This document shows positions 28,236-36,492 of a DNA stretch of 64,000 nucleotides, piece by piece (positions within the stretch are counted from its first letter, which is position 1; each line of letters opens with the position of its first letter). Location: the NCBI GenBank assembly GCA_051061015.1, contig JBPFEG010000076.1, positions 1 to 64,000 on the forward strand, given 5' to 3'. The position numbers were made by a program, and so were the translations under genes. The DNA comes from Methylomicrobium sp051061015. GTDB lineage: Bacteria > Pseudomonadota > Gammaproteobacteria > Methylococcales > Methylomonadaceae. Under the pieces are notes generated by a model. The model saw nothing but the letters and a program-made list of their open reading frames with translations, had not been told where the DNA came from and did not search any database.

Positions 28236-28775
28236 ACGTTTAGAGGGGACGAGAAGCGGCCCGATTTAAAAATTGCAAATATACACAAATTCGCCATCCA
28301 CGTGGATAAAAATACGCACAAATCCGGCAAGGCAAAATCAATCCCCGGCTGAACGTCATCCTGTCACTCTATAAATTATGGCCTATATGGCTTTGCCAGT
28401 GAATCATCAGTCAAAGCCCTCGCCTCGTGCCCAAACGGGAATTACCAGCCAAACCCGGCAGTTCCCCACAGCTTACTTCAGCTAATAAAATACCTTTAAT
28501 ATTTGCTCCATTTTTTGTATCATCGTGCGACTATGCTTTTTCCGCAGTTTTCTTTCGGAGCAGTGGGCAAGGGTTTTTATAACTGCTTCGTTAAGCGTTT
28601 ATGCTTAATAATGGCCTTATGAAATTAAAACTTGTAGAGCACGGTTTAATAAACCGGTAGCAGGCCTTGCGCATCGGTCATGTCAAGGGGAATACCAAAC
28701 CCCATCCCGAACATGACGGCCAGCATTCGGCTTTTTATACCCAAAATAATAAATTTAACAAACCGGTGTGAAGAC
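28236..28775. other. 540-bp intergenic region with small palindromes
   Basis: No gene is supported here. It contains a hairpin TTAAGC/GCTTAA (28591-28608) and a perfect palindrome CGGTTTA-A-TAAACCG (28642-28656) about 120 bp before the next gene. The latter could be an operator. The divergent promoters of the lipoprotein gene and the dynamin-like gene must lie here. Confidence 0.4.
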
Positions 28776-30182
28776 ATGACTGAAAAGACTGTAAGCAAGT
28801 ATCTCTCCAATCTGGAAAAATATTTCGCCAGCGACAGCCCGATTTTGCAAAAAACCGCTAAAGTCTTTCATGAGCTTGACCAGCTGGAATACGATCTCGG
28901 CCTGATCGGAGCCGATGACACTACCGCTACCAAAAGCTCGTGGTGGCCAATCGTTACATTAATCGGCGGAGCCTCGAATGCCAAGTCGAAATTCATAAAT
29001 GCTTATTTCGGGTCCGATCTTCAGTTGACCGGCCTGCAAACCTCGCATAACAAATTTTCAGTGCTGCTGCACAACAATCAGACCAGCCCGACCACCCTAC
29101 CCGGCACCGCGCTCGATGTCGATCATCGTTTCCCGTTTTATCAAATCAGCCACAAGATCGAGCGCTTACAGCCTGGCGAAGGCAATCGTATCAATGCCTA
29201 TCTGGAGCTCAGAACACTGCCGAGCGATCACCTGAAAGGCAAGCTATTCATTGAAACACCCAGCATCAGCGCCACCCCGGCCACCCCCGTCACCTCCTTT
29301 TTAATCACTTACGCGATCGAAAACTCGGACACGGTATTCGTTTTTACCGATACCTTCGAAACGCCTTCACCTTTGCTGGACGAATTGATTGCCCAGATCA
29401 AGCTGCACCAGGACACCAACAAACTGATTTACTTGATCGATGCTCCAGCCGCATTAAATGCGGCTAGATCCGGGGAAATCATTTCAAGCTGGCAACGGCG
29501 CTTGGCGGATCTCGGCATTTCCTCCGGTCAGTTCATGATTTTGCCAAGCCAGGACACGGGCTTCATCCCGCAGTCCGGCAAGACCGACTTCAGCCTGATT
29601 GATCAACGCCTTGCCAATGTCGGCTATGAGCGGACTTACCGTATTCTGCAGACGCTCGAAAGCAATATCGACGAGATCGAAAATGTCGTGGTTCCCGAAG
29701 TCAGAAAAGGCATTTCAACCTGGAAGGAACGGGTCAATATGTCCAGCCTATTGGTGCTCAGCCTGTTCATCGTTCTCGCGCTGTTCGCGGAAATCAATAC
29801 CGGTATCGTCCTGGCTACATTGATCGACCCGATTTTAGGACCGATTACGCTTCTTGTGCTGATTGCGATCATGACGCCGATTCACCTGATCTTCAGCCGG
29901 CTGCACGGGAAGCTGATCATCAAACAAATGAACGACCGCCAAAAGGAACTGCATTTGCTCGAAAATCTGGGCGGCATGTTTGAAAAAAACCTGACATTCT
30001 CCCGGATGATGCTGCCGATTTCCGAACCCGCCTTCTGGAATAAAAAAACCAAAGCCAGGCTGTCTCAATTGACGAGTAAAACCAAGGATCTCGTGCAAGC
30101 CCTGAATGACACGTTCAGCGCCTATAACGCACAACTTTTTGATGTTTTTGCGGATAGCACGGGACCTAAGCAATTGCCCTAA
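28776..30182 (+). CDS. Dynamin-like membrane GTPase-family protein with a degenerate P-loop
   Basis: A 468-residue protein. I place the start at ATG 28776 (MTEKTVSKYL) rather than an upstream in-frame codon. An N-terminal helical region is followed by a Ras-like core with P-loop-like GGASNAKSKFINAYFG (residues 64-79), where the Gly before Lys is Ala. A switch-like LQTSHNKFSVLLH and an altered G3 (KLFIETPS instead of DxPG) follow, then FVFTDTFETPSPLLDEL and LIYLIDAPAA. Two hydrophobic segments (LLVLSLFIVLALFAE and ILGPITLLVLIAIMTPIHLIF) form a probable membrane hairpin. The C-terminus is helical. This fits bacterial dynamin/EHD-like proteins by layout only; GTP hydrolysis is doubtful. Confidence 0.6.
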   Translation: MTEKTVSKYLSNLEKYFASDSPILQKTAKVFHELDQLEYDLGLIGADDTTATKSSWWPIVTLIGGASNAKSKFINAYFGSDLQLTGLQTSHNKFSVLLHNNQTSPTTLPGTALDVDHRFPFYQISHKIERLQPGEGNRINAYLELRTLPSDHLKGKLFIETPSISATPATPVTSFLITYAIENSDTVFVFTDTFETPSPLLDELIAQIKLHQDTNKLIYLIDAPAALNAARSGEIISSWQRRLADLGISSGQFMILPSQDTGFIPQSGKTDFSLIDQRLANVGYERTYRILQTLESNIDEIENVVVPEVRKGISTWKERVNMSSLLVLSLFIVLALFAEINTGIVLATLIDPILGPITLLVLIAIMTPIHLIFSRLHGKLIIKQMNDRQKELHLLENLGGMFEKNLTFSRMMLPISEPAFWNKKTKARLSQLTSKTKDLVQALNDTFSAYNAQLFDVFADSTGPKQLP

Positions 30183-30225
30183 ATAAACAGCATCGGTCGC
30201 TAGCATCTCACGGGCTTGTAACATT

Positions 30226-30732
30226 ATGGCAACCGTCGACATCATCAGGCAGTACCTGCCTTTATGCTGGTTCCGGCACAATCCGCTCGAATTGACTCGA
30301 TCAACCGGTTTTTTTAAACAGAATCTGGTTTTTTATTTCCTGGTCCAGTATTTCCTGCAGGCCAATATGACCGACGACCCGTTCGAGTCATTTTACGAAG
30401 TCACGCTCGAGACGGGACTGACCCTGCTGTTTATCGGCCTGATGATGTTTCTTAATAAAACGTTGTACGGCTTCTTGCAGGTCACGACCGCGATGATGCT
30501 CTGCGCGAATGTGGTCGCCTTGTTCATTATTCCGGTGATGATCTGGGTGACCGTCAGCGAAGACCCGATAAGCTATTACCTTTTGTTTGCGCTGATTTTT
30601 TGGGATTTTGCGCTGGTCACCTATATCTTTAAACAAGTTATCGAGATCAATATCGTTGCCAGCGTTACCCTGGCTCTGTTGTATTTCATAATAACCTACC
30701 TGGGCGCTTTCGGGCTTGGGCAGTTAATTTGA
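30226..30732 (+). CDS. Conserved multi-pass membrane protein
   Basis: A 168-residue hydrophobic protein with about four or five membrane helices (for example TGLTLLFIGLMMFL, ALFIIPVMIWVTV, YYLLFALIFWDFALVTYIF and ALLYFIITYLGAFGLG). I do not recognise the family. It follows the dynamin-like gene by 43 bp on the same strand, so the two may act together at the inner membrane. Confidence 0.65.
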   Translation: MATVDIIRQYLPLCWFRHNPLELTRSTGFFKQNLVFYFLVQYFLQANMTDDPFESFYEVTLETGLTLLFIGLMMFLNKTLYGFLQVTTAMMLCANVVALFIIPVMIWVTVSEDPISYYLLFALIFWDFALVTYIFKQVIEINIVASVTLALLYFIITYLGAFGLGQLI

Positions 30733-30769
30733 CCTCTCACCGCTAACGAAACCTACTCAATTCTCGAAC

Positions 30770-32269
30770 CTAAAACCGTTCGATATCAGGAAAACTCAAC
30801 CGACCCTGATGAACATGCATTGCTCCCCATTCAGCGCAACGGTGCAAGCTCGGGATCGCCTTGCCGGGATTCAATAGGCCTTCTCCGTCGAAGGCGTGCC
30901 TGAGCGCCTGAAATTGCATCAGCTCGCCTGCCGAAAACTGCAGGCACATCTGATTTATTTTTTCGACCCCGACGCCATGCTCGCCGGTAATCGTGCCGCC
31001 CACAGCAATGCAATGCGCCAGAATTTCACCGCCCAACTGCTCGGCTTTTGTGATTTCGCCGGGCTTGGCCGCATCGTAAAGAATCAACGGATGCAGATTG
31101 CCGTCGCCTGCATGAAACACATTCGCGACCGCTAATCCATACTGCCCGGATAACTCGGCAATCTTTTTCAGCGTATCGGCCAGAAAACGGCGAGGTATCG
31201 TGCCGTCCATGCAGTAATAATCGGGGCTGATTCGGCCCGCCGCGGGAAAGGCCGCCTTACGGCCCGCCCATAATTTCTGTCTGTCCGGCAAGGCCTGGGC
31301 AATGTCAAGCCTGTAAGCGCCGCTTGCCTTCAGCAGGCCGATCGAGCGCGCCAAGTCCTGCTCCACCTGCTCCTGCATCCCGTCGAACTCGACAATCAAA
31401 ATAGCCTGGGCTTCGACCGGATAACCCGCCCCGATAAAGTCCTCGGCCGCCTGAATGATTGCATGATCCATCATTTCCAAACCGGCGGGCAGCAAGCCTG
31501 TCGCGATAATGTCCGACACCGCCCGCCCTGCCTTTTCAGCATCGTCGAACGCCGCCATCAATACTTGCGTCTCTTCCGGCAGTGGCAACAGCTTGACCAC
31601 GATCTCGACCACAATGCCCAGCAGTCCTTCCGAACCGATCATCAACGCCAGCAGGTCGAGCCCCGGCCCATCCAGCCCTTCGCTGCCGAGATTTACCAGT
31701 TCCCCATCCATCGTCACGATTTTGACTTCCAGCACGTTATGCGTGGTCAAACCGTATTTGAGGCAGTGCACGCCGCCGGCATTTTCCGCAATATTGCCGC
31801 CCAAGGTACAGGCAATCTGCGACGACGGATCGGGCGCATAAAACAGCCCATAAGGTTGCACAGCCTCCGAAACCGCGATATTGCGCACACCGGGTTGCAC
31901 CCTGGCCAACCGATTATCGGGATCGACTTCGAGAATCCGGTTCAGTTTGGAGAGGACGAGCAGCACTCCGTTTTCCAGCGGCAATGCCCCACCGGCCAGT
32001 CCGGTGCCTCCTCCCCGAGCCACGACCGGCACCCCATGACGGCAACAAATTCTCATGATCTGTTGAATCTGCTCAACACTCTCCGGCAACAACACCAGCC
32101 ACGGAAGGCAATGATAAACCGATAGGCCATCGCATTCGTAAGGACGCAGCGCTTCGTCCTCGGTCAAAATCGACGCAAGCGGCAACAGGCGCTTGAATTC
32201 TTCAAAAAGGCGGTTACGATCAGCCTGATGGTGAATTTTTTCGGAGGGATGCGGATGTGTTGCTATCAT
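30770..32269 (-). CDS. glcD: FAD-linked oxidase, GlcD-type (glycolate oxidase subunit)
   Basis: Flavoprotein of the glycolate/D-lactate dehydrogenase family. The FAD-binding PCMH domain shows VPVVARGGGTGLAGGALP, APDPSSQIACTLGGNIAENAGG and IGSEGLLGIVVEIVVKLLP. The C-terminal domain has NVFHAGDGNLHPLILYD, ITGEHGVGVEKI and LLNPGKAIP. The 499 residues equal GlcD. The partner genes glcE and glcF are not adjacent, so either they are elsewhere or the enzyme works alone. In methanotrophs a glycolate-salvage role is plausible. Confidence 0.9.
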   Translation of the reverse strand: MIATHPHPSEKIHHQADRNRLFEEFKRLLPLASILTEDEALRPYECDGLSVYHCLPWLVLLPESVEQIQQIMRICCRHGVPVVARGGGTGLAGGALPLENGVLLVLSKLNRILEVDPDNRLARVQPGVRNIAVSEAVQPYGLFYAPDPSSQIACTLGGNIAENAGGVHCLKYGLTTHNVLEVKIVTMDGELVNLGSEGLDGPGLDLLALMIGSEGLLGIVVEIVVKLLPLPEETQVLMAAFDDAEKAGRAVSDIIATGLLPAGLEMMDHAIIQAAEDFIGAGYPVEAQAILIVEFDGMQEQVEQDLARSIGLLKASGAYRLDIAQALPDRQKLWAGRKAAFPAAGRISPDYYCMDGTIPRRFLADTLKKIAELSGQYGLAVANVFHAGDGNLHPLILYDAAKPGEITKAEQLGGEILAHCIAVGGTITGEHGVGVEKINQMCLQFSAGELMQFQALRHAFDGEGLLNPGKAIPSLHRCAEWGAMHVHQGRLSFPDIERF

Positions 32270-32301
32270 AAGCGGCTTGCAGGCCAGATTCGGAGTGATG
32301 C

Positions 32302-32877
32302 GTGTATTGTGTCAAATCTCAACAGACGATTGAAGATCACATCAAAAAATCGCGTTTTATCGGGATGATTTTTCCTTGCAGGGACGAACAAACGGTCGTC
32401 CGGCACTTGAAACACTTGCACGAAGAATACCCGGACGCGACCCACATCGTCTATGCCTATCGGCTCAAGACACCGCAGGGCTTCGTGTATCGGTTTCACG
32501 ACGCCGGCGAACCGTCCGGTACGGCCGGAAAACCGATTTTTCAACATCTGGAAGGCAAAAACCTGATCGATGTGCTGCTGGTAGTGATCCGCTACTTCGG
32601 CGGCATCAAACTCGGCGCCGGCGGATTGACCCGCGCTTACGGCAACGCGGCCAAAAGAGTGATCGACGAAGCCGAGGTCGAGCCTTTTATCGAAATGGCG
32701 ACCGTCAAATTGTCAGTCACTTACAGCCAGTTGCAGCCGCTGGAATATTTGCTCAAAAAGCTGTACGGGCATATCGTCGATCAGCAGTTTGCCGAACGGA
32801 TCAATCTGGTGCTTGAGCTGCCATTGGAACAGGTGCCCACGCTGCAACAATCCTTTCCGTTGCTCGAAAAAATCTGA
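32302..32877 (+). CDS. yigZ: YigZ/IMPACT-family protein
   Basis: A 191-residue protein with the UPF0029/IMPACT N-terminal signature KKSRFIGMIFPC, THIVYAYRL, DAGEPSGTAGKPIF and VVIRYFGGIKLGAGGLTRAYG. The C-terminal domain (YSQLQPLEYLLKKL) is also typical. It starts at GTG with GGAG six bases upstream. E. coli YigZ has been linked to peptide handling and translation control, without firm function. It diverges from glcD across about 30 bp. Confidence 0.93.
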   Translation: MYCVKSQQTIEDHIKKSRFIGMIFPCRDEQTVVRHLKHLHEEYPDATHIVYAYRLKTPQGFVYRFHDAGEPSGTAGKPIFQHLEGKNLIDVLLVVIRYFGGIKLGAGGLTRAYGNAAKRVIDEAEVEPFIEMATVKLSVTYSQLQPLEYLLKKLYGHIVDQQFAERINLVLELPLEQVPTLQQSFPLLEKI

Positions 32878-33027
32878 TCCCGTACTCTTGCCGTCTAAAT
32901 CCGGTTCAACCTGCAGGGACATGCCAAGAAAGTCCAAATCAAAACAACCCGTCCCACGACAAAAAGACCTTGAAGGGTCGGCGTTACAGCTACAGTCCGA
33001 TATTAAAACTCACTCCGGCGATCCAGT

Positions 33028-33744
33028 TCATTTGGACTTGACGCCGAATAAACTCTGATAAGACACATACATCATCGTCGACGTCAGCATATATAACACC
33101 GGGGTCAATAAGGGCAATACGGACAGGCAAAGCAGCGCCTGCAGAAAGATGAAACCCTGCATTTTGTAGAACGCATTCGGGCATTGGGAAAGTGCCGCCC
33201 GCCCCTCTACTTTCGCGGTGCTCCAACTGTAATTTCTGAACAGCATCAGCGGATAACTGAACCAGCTTGCAAAACTGTTCAGCATCAACAGGCAAAAAAT
33301 CAGTGCGACGTTCGCGTAGCCAAACAGCCAGATCGCCAACTCGCGCGTAGTTTGCCGTTGCAGGTTTTCGGCGGTAAATTCCCAGTTAAAGAAAAAATTG
33401 ACGATATTTTGCCAATCGCCCGCGGCAATGCCCGCAATCGTTCTGAAAATACCCCAGAAAAAGACCAGGCTACCGGCCGCTAAAATAGCCAGCGGCAAGC
33501 TTTTCTTGAGCGCCCAGCCCAATCTTACCGGATTTTCCCCGCTATGCTTCAGATCGATATATTTGGCCATCCCGACGCCAACGAACAGGTTAGCAATCGA
33601 AACGAATACCCCCAACGCCAAAGACATACGCCCCAGCGTCATCAGCATGCCGATCACCAGACAACAGCCAAACCAGACGGTCGGACTGCGTCCGATAAAC
33701 TGCAGAGACTGTTGCAGCCAGTCGCTAAAAGTGATTTTAATCAC
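33028..33744 (-). CDS. Uncharacterised multi-pass membrane protein
   Basis: A 238-residue protein with about five or six hydrophobic helices (VWFGCCLVIGMLMTLG, AILAAGSLVFFWGIF, ANVALIFCLLMLNS, FIFLQALLCLSVLPLL and others). The pattern resembles the widespread proteobacterial BPSS1780-type membrane proteins, but I cannot assign it firmly. The start overlaps the trpS stop by 4 bp (33741-33744), so it is cotranscribed with trpS. Confidence 0.7.
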   Translation of the reverse strand: MIKITFSDWLQQSLQFIGRSPTVWFGCCLVIGMLMTLGRMSLALGVFVSIANLFVGVGMAKYIDLKHSGENPVRLGWALKKSLPLAILAAGSLVFFWGIFRTIAGIAAGDWQNIVNFFFNWEFTAENLQRQTTRELAIWLFGYANVALIFCLLMLNSFASWFSYPLMLFRNYSWSTAKVEGRAALSQCPNAFYKMQGFIFLQALLCLSVLPLLTPVLYMLTSTMMYVSYQSLFGVKSK

Positions 33745-34754
33745 GCGGAAATCCTGGCAATACCGACGGCATCGCGTAATTCCCTAATGAAGGGAATGCT
33801 GATCGCCCGCGCCTTTCGCGCGCCTTCCTGTAATTGCTGCTCGATATGATCAGGCGCCTGCATCAAAGCCTCATAACGCTCTCTGGCCGGGGTGATATGC
33901 TCGTTGATATACTCGAACAATACCTGCTTCATCTCGCCCCAGCCGATGCCGTCGGCATAACGCTGGCGTATCTCGCTGACTTCGGCTTTGGTCGCGAAAG
34001 CCTGGTAAATACTGAACAAGGTGCACGTCTCCGGATCTTTCGGTTCACCCGGCTCCAGAGAATTCGTTTTGATTTTGTTGATCAGCTTTCTGAGCTTTTT
34101 TTCAGGCTCGAACAGCGGAATCGTGTTGTTATAGCTCTTGCTCATCTTGCGGCCGTCAAGCCCCAGCAATGTCGCACCATGCTCCTCGACCACCGCTTCG
34201 GGCAGGGTGAAATGTTCGCCGTATGTGTGATTGAAGCGCGCAGCAATATCCCTGGCCATTTCGATATGCTGAATCTGATCCTTACCGACAGGCACCTTAT
34301 CGGCCTTGAACATCAGAATGTCGGCTGCCATCAGGATCGGATAACTGAACAGCCCCATCGTGATGCCTTTGTCGGGGTCTTTTTCATCGCCTTGTTCATT
34401 CTCGGCCACGGCGGCCTTGTAAGCATGCGCGCGGTTCATTAAACCTTTTGCGGTTACGCAGGTCAGAATCCAGGCCAATTCCGATATCTCTGGCACATCC
34501 GACTGACGGTAAAAAACCGCATTCGAGGTATCAAGCCCCAATGCGAGCCAAGTCGCGGCAATTTCCAGGCTGGACTGCCGTACCCTGTCCGGCTCCTGGC
34601 ATTTGATCAGCGCATGGTAATCAGCCAGAAAATAAAAAGGCGCGACATTGTCATTCTTACTCGCCGCAATCGCCGGCCGAATCGCACCGACATAATTACC
34701 CAGGTGCGGCGTGCCCGTGGTTGTGATGCCTGTTAATACCGTAGCTTTAGTCAT
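33741..34754 (-). CDS. trpS: Tryptophanyl-tRNA synthetase
   Basis: Class I synthetase of 337 residues. The HIGH-type motif is TGTPHLGNYVGAIRP and the KMSKS motif is GRKMSKSYNNTIPLF. ADYHAL and VPVGKDQIQHIEMARDIAARFN are family segments. The gene overlaps the downstream membrane protein gene. About 270 bp upstream (34755-35024) holds no supportable gene. Confidence 0.97.
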   Translation of the reverse strand: MTKATVLTGITTTGTPHLGNYVGAIRPAIAASKNDNVAPFYFLADYHALIKCQEPDRVRQSSLEIAATWLALGLDTSNAVFYRQSDVPEISELAWILTCVTAKGLMNRAHAYKAAVAENEQGDEKDPDKGITMGLFSYPILMAADILMFKADKVPVGKDQIQHIEMARDIAARFNHTYGEHFTLPEAVVEEHGATLLGLDGRKMSKSYNNTIPLFEPEKKLRKLINKIKTNSLEPGEPKDPETCTLFSIYQAFATKAEVSEIRQRYADGIGWGEMKQVLFEYINEHITPARERYEALMQAPDHIEQQLQEGARKARAISIPFIRELRDAVGIARISA

Positions 34755-35024
34755 TTATTCCCACTCAATGGTCTTCGATTATTTAATACGACCAAAAAAT
34801 CGATGCCGGCCAGTTCGGTTATTCATTCGCATGCAGAGTCTGAACCCGCCCGTAGCTCACAACTGTGTTCAAACCGAACAGCATCGGGTCAAGCGCACAT
34901 CTTACCGAATTTCGGACGATTTTGCAGATCAAATGGCTGGCGAAACTCAGGCGCCAGGTTTTTGGCGCATCGAGGCTTTTCTTTTATAGCCAACTTTTGC
35001 TAAGCTGAGTGCGAAGTAAACGTC

Positions 35025-35369
35025 ATGTTTCCTGATCCCATTGTTTTATCACCCAAATCCAGGTTAAAAATTTTGCCCGATCAATACGAAAAACGCCATC
35101 ATACGCGACTGACGATTGGCAGCGAGATTGTGATCAAATTGGCCGGTTCGTCCGAACGCCATGCAGGGCATTGCAAAACCATCAGCGGCGCGGGCATCTC
35201 CTTTATCACCCATCAGGCTCTGCCGCTGGGCAAGGCCGCGGAGGTCCATATCGTCAAAAGCGCGCTCGGCCCGCCGGTCACCGCCTTCATCGAAATCATT
35301 CGCTGCACCCCCTTAACCACCCGCAGTTTCGAAATCGCTGCGGCGATCAAAAGCATCAAAGGATGTTAA
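35025..35369 (+). CDS. PilZ-domain protein
   Basis: A 114-residue single-domain protein. YEKRHHTRLTIG supplies the RxxxR motif and CKTISGAGISFITHQ supplies the second, (D/N)xSxxG-like motif; together these bind cyclic di-GMP in PilZ domains. The second motif has Thr where Asp/Asn is usual, so ligand binding is likely but not certain. It is followed 5 bp later by queD on the same strand, a likely operon with no obvious functional connection. It is one of several elements in this window pointing to c-di-GMP signalling. Confidence 0.8.
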   Translation: MFPDPIVLSPKSRLKILPDQYEKRHHTRLTIGSEIVIKLAGSSERHAGHCKTISGAGISFITHQALPLGKAAEVHIVKSALGPPVTAFIEIIRCTPLTTRSFEIAAAIKSIKGC

Positions 35370-35374
35370 TTTAA

Positions 35375-35791
35375 ATGTACACGATAACCAAAGAGGTCTA
35401 TTTCTGCTACGGTCACCGGTTGATGAATCATCCCGGCAAATGCCGCCACTTGCATGGGCACAGCGTCAAGGCCTCCATTTCAATCCGGCAGGAACAGCTT
35501 AACGATCAAGGCATGGTCTGCGATTTTGCCGAGATCCGGGATTGCGTTGAAACCTATATCGATCAAAATCTCGACCATAATTTTCTGCTGCACAAGGAAG
35601 ACCCGATCATCCCGATGCTGATCGAAAACAACGAGCGTTACCTGGCACTGGATGAACATCCGACCGCCGAAGTGCTCAGCAAAATGATCTACCGTTACCT
35701 TCAGCAGGCCGGCTTGAATGTCGCACAAGTCGTGCTCTGGGAAACCGCCAGCGCCTATGCCTGCTATAGCGAAGATTCGCCACGATTATGA
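35375..35791 (+). CDS. queD: 6-carboxytetrahydropterin synthase (QueD/PTPS family)
   Basis: Zinc enzyme of the 6-pyruvoyl-tetrahydropterin synthase fold that makes the queuosine precursor CPH4 from dihydroneopterin triphosphate. The zinc His residues are in YFCYGHRLM and CRHLHGHSV, and a catalytic Cys is in HPGKCRHLHG. VCDFAEIR, LDHNFLL and PTAEVLSKMIY complete the family pattern. Length 138. It overlaps the next gene by 4 bp. Confidence 0.88.
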   Translation: MYTITKEVYFCYGHRLMNHPGKCRHLHGHSVKASISIRQEQLNDQGMVCDFAEIRDCVETYIDQNLDHNFLLHKEDPIIPMLIENNERYLALDEHPTAEVLSKMIYRYLQQAGLNVAQVVLWETASAYACYSEDSPRL

Positions 35792-36243
35792 GCCAGCTGA
35801 ATCCCGTCAATAAATCCTTCTGCCTCGAACAGATCTGCGCTGCCAACTATCAGAAATTATTGCGTTTGATCCCAAATTTGCTCGACTGCCGCGATACCGC
35901 AATTGGCATCGCCGAAAGCAGTTCCGCGCTGCATCTCGAAGTGCTCGAACGCTCGCCCTACACACTGACGATCCTCTTAAGTCACAGCTTCAAAAAAAAT
36001 CTTGAGGAGTTTCTGGAACCTGCGGTCACGATACGGCTTTATCTGGACCTGCAACTGGCCGAAGTGATCAGCGATCATGCGCGCGCCGCCGTCGCCAAGG
36101 TCTACAAAGACCCCAGAATGAGCCTTGAGATCATGAATTACAAATGGCGGCTAAATTACTTTCTGCAGAAATGGCTGGAGCACTGCCTGAATAAAAACTA
36201 CTTTTTCCGCTCTCAAACCTTTGAAAATGCCGCTATTGCCTAA
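35788..36243 (+). CDS. yqiB: DUF1249 protein (YqiB-like)
   Basis: A 151-residue protein with the DUF1249 pattern: NYQKLLRLIPNL, LHLEVLERSPYTLTILLSH, LEPAVTIRLYLDLQLAEVI and LNYFLQKWLEHCL. In E. coli yqiB lies with nudF and cpdA; its function is unknown. Here it is coupled to queD by a 4-bp overlap. A hairpin with 9-bp arms (36277-36285 and 36302-36310) follows. Confidence 0.88.
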   Translation: MSQLNPVNKSFCLEQICAANYQKLLRLIPNLLDCRDTAIGIAESSSALHLEVLERSPYTLTILLSHSFKKNLEEFLEPAVTIRLYLDLQLAEVISDHARAAVAKVYKDPRMSLEIMNYKWRLNYFLQKWLEHCLNKNYFFRSQTFENAAIA

Positions 36244-36276
36244 TCTAAGCATGACTATGAGTCGGCACAAAGTTAG

Positions 36277-36310
36277 ACTTTTTGCTTTTAAATTGAAAAT
36301 TGCAAAAAGT
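36277..36310. terminator. A/T-rich hairpin after yqiB
   Basis: ACTTTTTGC and GCAAAAAGT are perfect complementary arms around a 16-nt loop. The stem is weak in GC, so its strength as a terminator is doubtful. Confidence 0.35.
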
Positions 36311-36401
36311 AGCGCCATGCCTATTCAAAGATCATCTCATGATAATACCGACAGATTGTAAACCGTAATTGCCACAGATTTACCATCAAAAGGGCATTAA
36401 T

Positions 36402-36440
36402 AAAAAAGCCCTCGCCTGGAGTTATCCTGACAAGGGCTTT
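36402..36440 (-). terminator. Terminator of the adhesin gene
   Basis: Read on the minus strand, AAAGCCCT (36440-36433) pairs with AGGGCTTT (36412-36405) and is followed by a U run (36407-36402). It lies about 50 bp beyond the adhesin stop codon. Confidence 0.75.
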
Positions 36441-36492
36441 CGTTTAAGGCCTCGTTAACAGCGGATTACCGAAGCTAATCCGCTGTAAGCAC

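Noticed and set aside
31463..32125. Plus-strand frame opposite glcD
   Set aside because: Antisense to conserved FAD-domain codons, no recognisable domain.
32921..33058. 45-codon plus-strand ORF after yigZ with AGGG upstream
   Set aside because: It overlaps the 3' end of a convergent gene and has no similarity or conserved pattern; left as possible but unsupported.
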